From the NCBI GenBank assembly GCA_030833315.1, contig JAURHM010000001.1, forward strand, positions 1-50,232: a DNA stretch of 50,232 nucleotides, given 5' to 3'. Numbering within the stretch: position 1 is the stretch's first letter; every line of letters begins with the position of its first letter. This document shows, piece by piece, positions 46,371-50,232 of this stretch. The stretch comes from Burkholderiales bacterium (GTDB lineage Bacteria; Pseudomonadota; Gammaproteobacteria; Burkholderiales; SG8-41). Under the pieces are notes generated by a model. The model was not told where the DNA came from. It saw only the letters and a list, made by a program, of their open reading frames with translations, and ran no database searches. Both the position numbers and the translations under genes were made by a program.

Positions 46371-46571
46371 TCAGTTTCAGTTTCGCAAAGTTTTTCTCAA
46401 GAACTCACCCGCGCAGTTTCATTTGTTCGGCATTTTTTGTGGCTTGTACTTACATGCCGCCGGTAGCAGCTCCCATCAGACTGCCCCGCGCCGAATAAAA
46501 ATTAACCAATAAAATCAAATATTTAAATGAAGACCGCCGAGCGGGGCCGACGAGCGCCCGGTCCGGTGCAA

Positions 46572-47324
46572 TCAGGGATTGAGTTGCTGATACACCGCGT
46601 CCGCCACTCGCAGCAATTCGCCGCGATCCGTTTCACCGGATAAGGCATAACCCAGCCGGCCATCCAGCCAGTAGAAAACGCCAACGCCGTTTTCCAGCGC
46701 GAAACGGAATGCGGTCGGTGCGTGCACGTCATTGCTGACGCGCACATACAAAGTCAGTCGCTGACCCTTGGCATCCTGATACATGAACTGTGCCGCGGGT
46801 CCGCGTTCACCCGGCAACAAACGTCCACCGACCAAAGCAAAACTTTGCGGCGCGAGAGACGGAATTTTCAGGCTGGCGCCCAGCCGCTTCGACAACCAGC
46901 TGACCAGTTGCTCTTCCTGATCGGCGCCGACTTCCACCGGATGCCGGACTTCGGGGCTGTAAACAACATGGGCTATCGCCGCCACCCGGGCAATCTGGGT
47001 CGCCTGGATACGGGTACCGGCAACCCGCTCATGCAGATGCCAGCCCGCGGTTCCGCTGGCCAGCATCAACAATACCGCCGCCGCATACGGATACCAGAAC
47101 CGGTGCCGGGTCATCTTTCCGGTACGCAGACGTTCGGGCAGCGTCTCGACGAGTAATTCATCGTAGGCATGCAACTGGCCGTTTTGAGGGCGATAGGCCG
47201 CGACGCGCTGTGCGGCAGCTTCATTCTGCGCCAGGTATTCGTTGATTTCGGCCGCGCGAACCGACGGTAAGACGCCATCGACGTATTACTGCAGTCCCGC
47301 TTCAGTGACCGGAGCCGCGCTCAT
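46572..47324 (-). pseudogene. Anti-sigma factor (transmembrane regulator), nonsense-mutated
   Basis: The frame starts MSAAPVTEAGLQ, then TAA at 47286-47288 interrupts, then YVDGVLPSVRAAEINEYLAQ continues, as in anti-sigma N-terminal domains (LxAYVDGxLP). Downstream the frame is intact for 237 codons: one membrane helix (FWYPYAAAVLLMLASGTAGW) and a periplasmic domain ending VADAVYQQLNP. A TTG at 47174 could restart a truncated product lacking the sigma-binding domain. Its ATG overlaps the stop of the sigma gene. Confidence 0.85.
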
Positions 47325-47690
47325 TTGACCACCTTCGGCGGGTTGGACGCGGGCAGCCCCTGCAACAGCCGCCGCAAACGCTCATGTCCGCGCGACAGCC
47401 GGGACATGACCGTGCCGATAGGCACTTCCAGGACGCGAGCCGCCTCTTGGTAAGTCATCTGCTCCAGTCCGATCAACAACACCACGGCACGCTACTCCTC
47501 CGGCAAAGCCTGTAGCGCCACATCAAGATCACGGATTTCCAGCCGGTTGGCAGCAGCACTGCGATCTGATTGATGAAAATGTTGTGAATGACGGTAAACA
47601 GCCAGGCGCGCAGGTCTGTTCCTTTGCGCCACAGGGATTGTTTGAGCAGGTCACCGGCAATGGTCGGAAAAAGCGGATTCCACAGTCATG
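47321..47690 (-). pseudogene. ECF-type RNA polymerase sigma factor, decayed
   Basis: Region 2 remains only as a piece (SLWRKGTDLRAWLFTVIHNI, then FINQ) and region 4 as LEIRDLDVALQALPEE, a TAG at 47492-47494 where Gln or a similar residue is expected, then RAVVLLIGLEQMTYQEAARV and LEVPIGTVMSRLSRGHERLR. A frame change lies between the two parts (about 47545-47568), and the N-terminal start is missing against mgtE. It has at least three lesions. The stop overlaps the anti-sigma start, the usual ECF/anti-sigma layout. Confidence 0.85.
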
Positions 47691-47710
47691 ACAAGCCGGC
47701 GCACCAGCAG

Positions 47711-49144
47711 TCAGACCAGAAAAATCGTGGCCAATCCCAAAAAAATGAAAAAGCCACCGCTGTCAGTGATGGCGGTAATCATCACACTGGATCCGATGGC
47801 CGGATCGCGGTCGAATTTCTGCATCACCAGCGGAATGACCACGCCCATGATTGCCGCAAGCAGCAGATTCAGCGCCATCGCGCCGGTCATCACCAGCCCG
47901 AGCTGCCAGCTGTGATAAATCAGGAAAGCAAACAAGCCGACGATGCTGCCCCAGATCAGACCGTTCAGCGCCGACACACTGATTTCCTTCAGAAACAGCG
48001 CCTGTGCGTTGTCGCGGGTGATCTGCCCCAGTGCCAGAGCCCGGACAATCATCGTCGTCGTCTGATTACCGGAATTACCGCCGATACCCGCGACAATGGG
48101 CATCAGCGCCGCCAGCGCCACCAGCTGCGAGATCGAATTCTCGAAAACGCCGATCACCCGGGAGGCGATAAACGCCGTGACCAGATTCACCGCCAGCCAT
48201 GCCCAGCGATTCCGCACGCTTTTCCAGACCGACGCAAACAGATCCTCGTCTTCGCTCAGACCGCCGGCTGCCAGCGTCTCTGTATCTTTCGATTCGCGGA
48301 TGAAATCCACCACAGCATTGACCGTGATGCGGCCGACAAGGCAACCCTCGGCATCAATTACCGGGGCAGAAACCAGGTCGTAGCGCTCAAACGCACTGGC
48401 GGCATCGCGCGCATCCTGCCCGGGCATGAAACTGGTGTAGTCGCGATTCATCACCGCAGCCACCATCGCATCAGGATCGCCGACCAGCAGCCGGTTCACC
48501 GGCAGCAGGCCCTGCAGGCGCTCTTCCCGGTCAACGACAAACAGCTGGTCGGTATGGTCCGGCAACTGATCCAGCCGGCGCAGGTAACGCAGCACCACCT
48601 CCAGCGTCACGTCCTCACGGATCTCGATCATTTCGAAATCCATCAGCGCACCAACGGCCTCCTCGGGGTAGGACATCGCCGCGCGCAGCTGCTCCCGGTC
48701 TTCGGTCGACAGCGACTTGAACACATCGAGAATGACCTCGCGCGGCAGATCGGGGGCAAGGTCGGCAATTTCGTCGGTATCGAGCTGTTCTGTGGCGGCA
48801 ACCAGCTCGTCCTCGTCCATGTGCGCAATGAGCGTCTCACGGACGGCATCCGAGGTTTCCAGCAGGATCTCGCCATCGCGTTCCGCCTTGACCAGATCCC
48901 AGACCACCAGACGCTGCTCCAGGGGCAGCGCTTCGAGGATGTAGGCGATGTCCGCCGGATGCAAACGATCCAGCAGCTGCTGCAGCTCGTTCAGGTACTG
49001 GCGGTGAACCTGCGACTCAACGGAGCCGTTGGCATCCCCCTCGCGGGACACCTGATTTTCGACCAGCTCATGCCGATGCAGCAGCTCGACCACCTGCTCA
49101 AGGTGCATCTCGGTAGCGGTTCGTTTTTCCTGTTTTTCAGCCAC
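47711..49144 (-). CDS. mgtE: Magnesium transporter MgtE
   Basis: Mg2+-gated channel of the inner membrane. 477 residues, GTG start. The cytoplasmic N domain (HPADIAYILEALPLEQRLVV) and two CBS domains (AVGALMDFEMIEIREDVT, YDLVSAPVIDAEGCLVGRIT) sense Mg2+. Five helices from about residue 320 form the pore, with PIVAGIGGNSGNQTTTM and ITAITDSGGFFIFLGLA, the latter holding the pore Asp. All key motifs are intact. The sigma remnant lies directly after it. Confidence 0.95.
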   Translation of the reverse strand: MAEKQEKRTATEMHLEQVVELLHRHELVENQVSREGDANGSVESQVHRQYLNELQQLLDRLHPADIAYILEALPLEQRLVVWDLVKAERDGEILLETSDAVRETLIAHMDEDELVAATEQLDTDEIADLAPDLPREVILDVFKSLSTEDREQLRAAMSYPEEAVGALMDFEMIEIREDVTLEVVLRYLRRLDQLPDHTDQLFVVDREERLQGLLPVNRLLVGDPDAMVAAVMNRDYTSFMPGQDARDAASAFERYDLVSAPVIDAEGCLVGRITVNAVVDFIRESKDTETLAAGGLSEDEDLFASVWKSVRNRWAWLAVNLVTAFIASRVIGVFENSISQLVALAALMPIVAGIGGNSGNQTTTMIVRALALGQITRDNAQALFLKEISVSALNGLIWGSIVGLFAFLIYHSWQLGLVMTGAMALNLLLAAIMGVVIPLVMQKFDRDPAIGSSVMITAITDSGGFFIFLGLATIFLV

Positions 49145-49331
49145 AGGCGCTTTCAGTGGGGGTGCGATTGCGGAATCAGCGGCGACATTCTAGGTAGATC
49201 ACGCCGCAGTGTCCAAGCATTCGTTGGCAGAATTGCGCCCAGTGTAAAACGGACTGTCAGAACGCAGACAGATCGCATTGAAAAAGGTATCTTTTGACCT
49301 GCCTAAAATTATTAATCTGCCCAGCCAGCTT

Positions 49332-50232
49332 ATGCCTCCATCACTGAATAACAAGCTACGCCATGCCCGAGATCTGCTGAAGCGCGGCGATCTCGCAGGT
49401 GCGGTGACCCTCTGCACGGAAATTCTCGCTAAGGCGCCGCGTAATCCCGAAGCACTGACGCTGCGCGGCATCTCAGCGCTGATGGGTGGGGCGCCCGCAG
49501 ACGCTGCTAGGGATTTACGCCAGGCATTAGTCGCCGAGCCCAGCAATGGCACGTTACTGGAATACCTTGGCCTTGCATTGCTTCACCTCGGCACTTTTAC
49601 CGAAGCTGAGCAGCTTCTGCGGCGCGCCTCCGCCATAGATGGCGCACCCTGGTCAGTATGGATGCGCTTGGGAATTGCCATGCTACGTCAGGGACGTGCG
49701 CATGAAGCCCTGACACCTCTCCAGCATGCAGTCAACATGGCCCCACACGAAACGGACTGCCTGCTGAACTTGGGCCAGGCAATGGGTACTACCGGGGATC
49801 TGATGGGAGCCGAAAAACAATTTTTGTTCATTCTGGCACTGTTACCAAACCATCCAGACGCGTTGTTCAATCTGGGCGTTCTGAAAATGCAGGCTAATCG
49901 CCTCGCTGAAGCAGCGCAGTGGTTCGCCCGGGTTCTTGGTGTCCATCCGCAGCACCTGGACGCCTTGATCAATCTCGGCGTTATCGCTGAGAAAGACAAA
50001 GATCCGCAACGGGCCCTAGGATTGTTCCAGCAAGCTGTGACAGTCAATCCCCACAACGCCCATGCGTTGACCAAACTCGGCAATGCCTTAGCCCGCGTCG
50101 GACAACATGCACTGGCCTATCGCCATCTGCGAGCCGCGGCAGACACGCAGCCGGAGTTTATTGAGACTGTGGAGGGCCTCGCTCACACCTGCGCTGCACT
50201 GGGACGTTTCAAGGAAGCCATTACTTACTTTA
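49332..50232 (+). CDS. Tetratricopeptide-repeat protein, 3' end outside window
   Basis: An open frame of 300 codons from the ATG at 49332 with no stop before the window edge. It starts MPPSLNNKLRHARDLLKRGD and is made of about eight TPR units of 34 residues, for example AKAPRNPEALTLRGISALMG, LLPNHPDALFNLGVLKMQAN and VNPHNAHALTKLGNALARVG. Repeats of this kind often precede a sulfotransferase or glycosyltransferase domain, but that part is not in view. Codon choice looks less GC-biased than in its neighbours (several TTA and CTA codons), a hint of different origin. Confidence 0.85.
   Translation, partial: MPPSLNNKLRHARDLLKRGDLAGAVTLCTEILAKAPRNPEALTLRGISALMGGAPADAARDLRQALVAEPSNGTLLEYLGLALLHLGTFTEAEQLLRRASAIDGAPWSVWMRLGIAMLRQGRAHEALTPLQHAVNMAPHETDCLLNLGQAMGTTGDLMGAEKQFLFILALLPNHPDALFNLGVLKMQANRLAEAAQWFARVLGVHPQHLDALINLGVIAEKDKDPQRALGLFQQAVTVNPHNAHALTKLGNALARVGQHALAYRHLRAAADTQPEFIETVEGLAHTCAALGRFKEAITYF

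Noticed and set aside
47588-49297. 569-codon open frame on the plus strand
   Set aside because: It is antisense to mgtE, which has full motifs; the product is His/Gln/Arg-rich, typical of the reverse strand of a GC-rich gene.
49145-49331. Mg2+ riboswitch (M-box type) before mgtE
   Set aside because: The region upstream of the mgtE start is short, and I found none of the conserved M-box blocks.
1-50232. CRISPR arrays, insertion sequences, phage genes
   Set aside because: No regularly spaced repeats, transposase motifs or terminal inverted repeats were seen; the only clean tandem repeat is the 10-bp unit at 26804.

Overview
The window is about 50 kb of bacterial chromosome, GC-rich and densely coding, with the gene neighbourhoods of a betaproteobacterium. 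The markers are tyrS - M23 peptidase - anmK, rplM-rpsI-argC-DUF6776-bactofilin-erpA, rpe-gph-trpEGDC, miaB-phoH-ybeY-corC-lnt-glyQS-gmhB-plsC and lptM-lysA. The order is probably near Nitrosomonadales, Rhodocyclales or Burkholderiales, but this was read from gene order and protein character only. No rRNA is present and no search was run, so the genus is open. Genes for lipopolysaccharide heptose, lipoprotein acylation, ubiquinone hydroxylases and periplasmic Dsb and MltA proteins fit a respiring Gram-negative cell.

Layout. 1-3.8 kb: the end of an EamA transporter, an MFS transporter, a SWIB protein with a histone-like lysine tail, and a DUF72 protein. 3.8-6.2 kb: fbp flanked by two msrA genes, one cytoplasmic and one with a signal peptide. 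6.2-11.2 kb: an FAD oxidoreductase of the SelD-N-terminal type, tyrS, a cell-wall peptidase and anmK. 11.2-14.8 kb (minus): the ribosomal protein L13/S9 operon with argC, a coiled-coil membrane protein, bactofilin and erpA. 14.9-22.2 kb: ydcF, osmC-like, coq7, and the rpe-gph-trpEGDC operon, with a candidate Trp-rich leader peptide between gph and trpE. 22.3-26.1 kb: apaG, a methyltransferase, mltA and a CoA transferase.

26.2-30.7 kb (minus) is a nucleotide-signalling locus: a metallo-beta-lactamase-fold cyclic-nucleotide phosphodiesterase, an HD-GYP protein lacking the HD histidine, a GGDEF-EAL protein lacking both catalytic signatures, and a GAF-domain gene destroyed by at least three lesions. 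The GAF gene is fused tail to head with a dadA remnant. 30.9-33.5 kb: a TonB-like protein, dsbC and a UbiH-family hydroxylase, then a tRNA-Met with a clear promoter. 33.8-46.0 kb (plus) is a long housekeeping run from miaB to lysA, much of it with ATGA-type overlaps. 46.2 kb holds a 22-codon lysine-rich mini-gene with an excellent ribosome-binding site and terminator. 46.6-47.7 kb holds an ECF sigma / anti-sigma pair, both broken by nonsense codons. The window ends with mgtE and a TPR gene that runs off the edge.

No insertion sequence, phage gene or CRISPR array was found. The most unusual material is the decayed signalling locus, the dead sigma/anti-sigma pair, the mini-gene and the trp leader.
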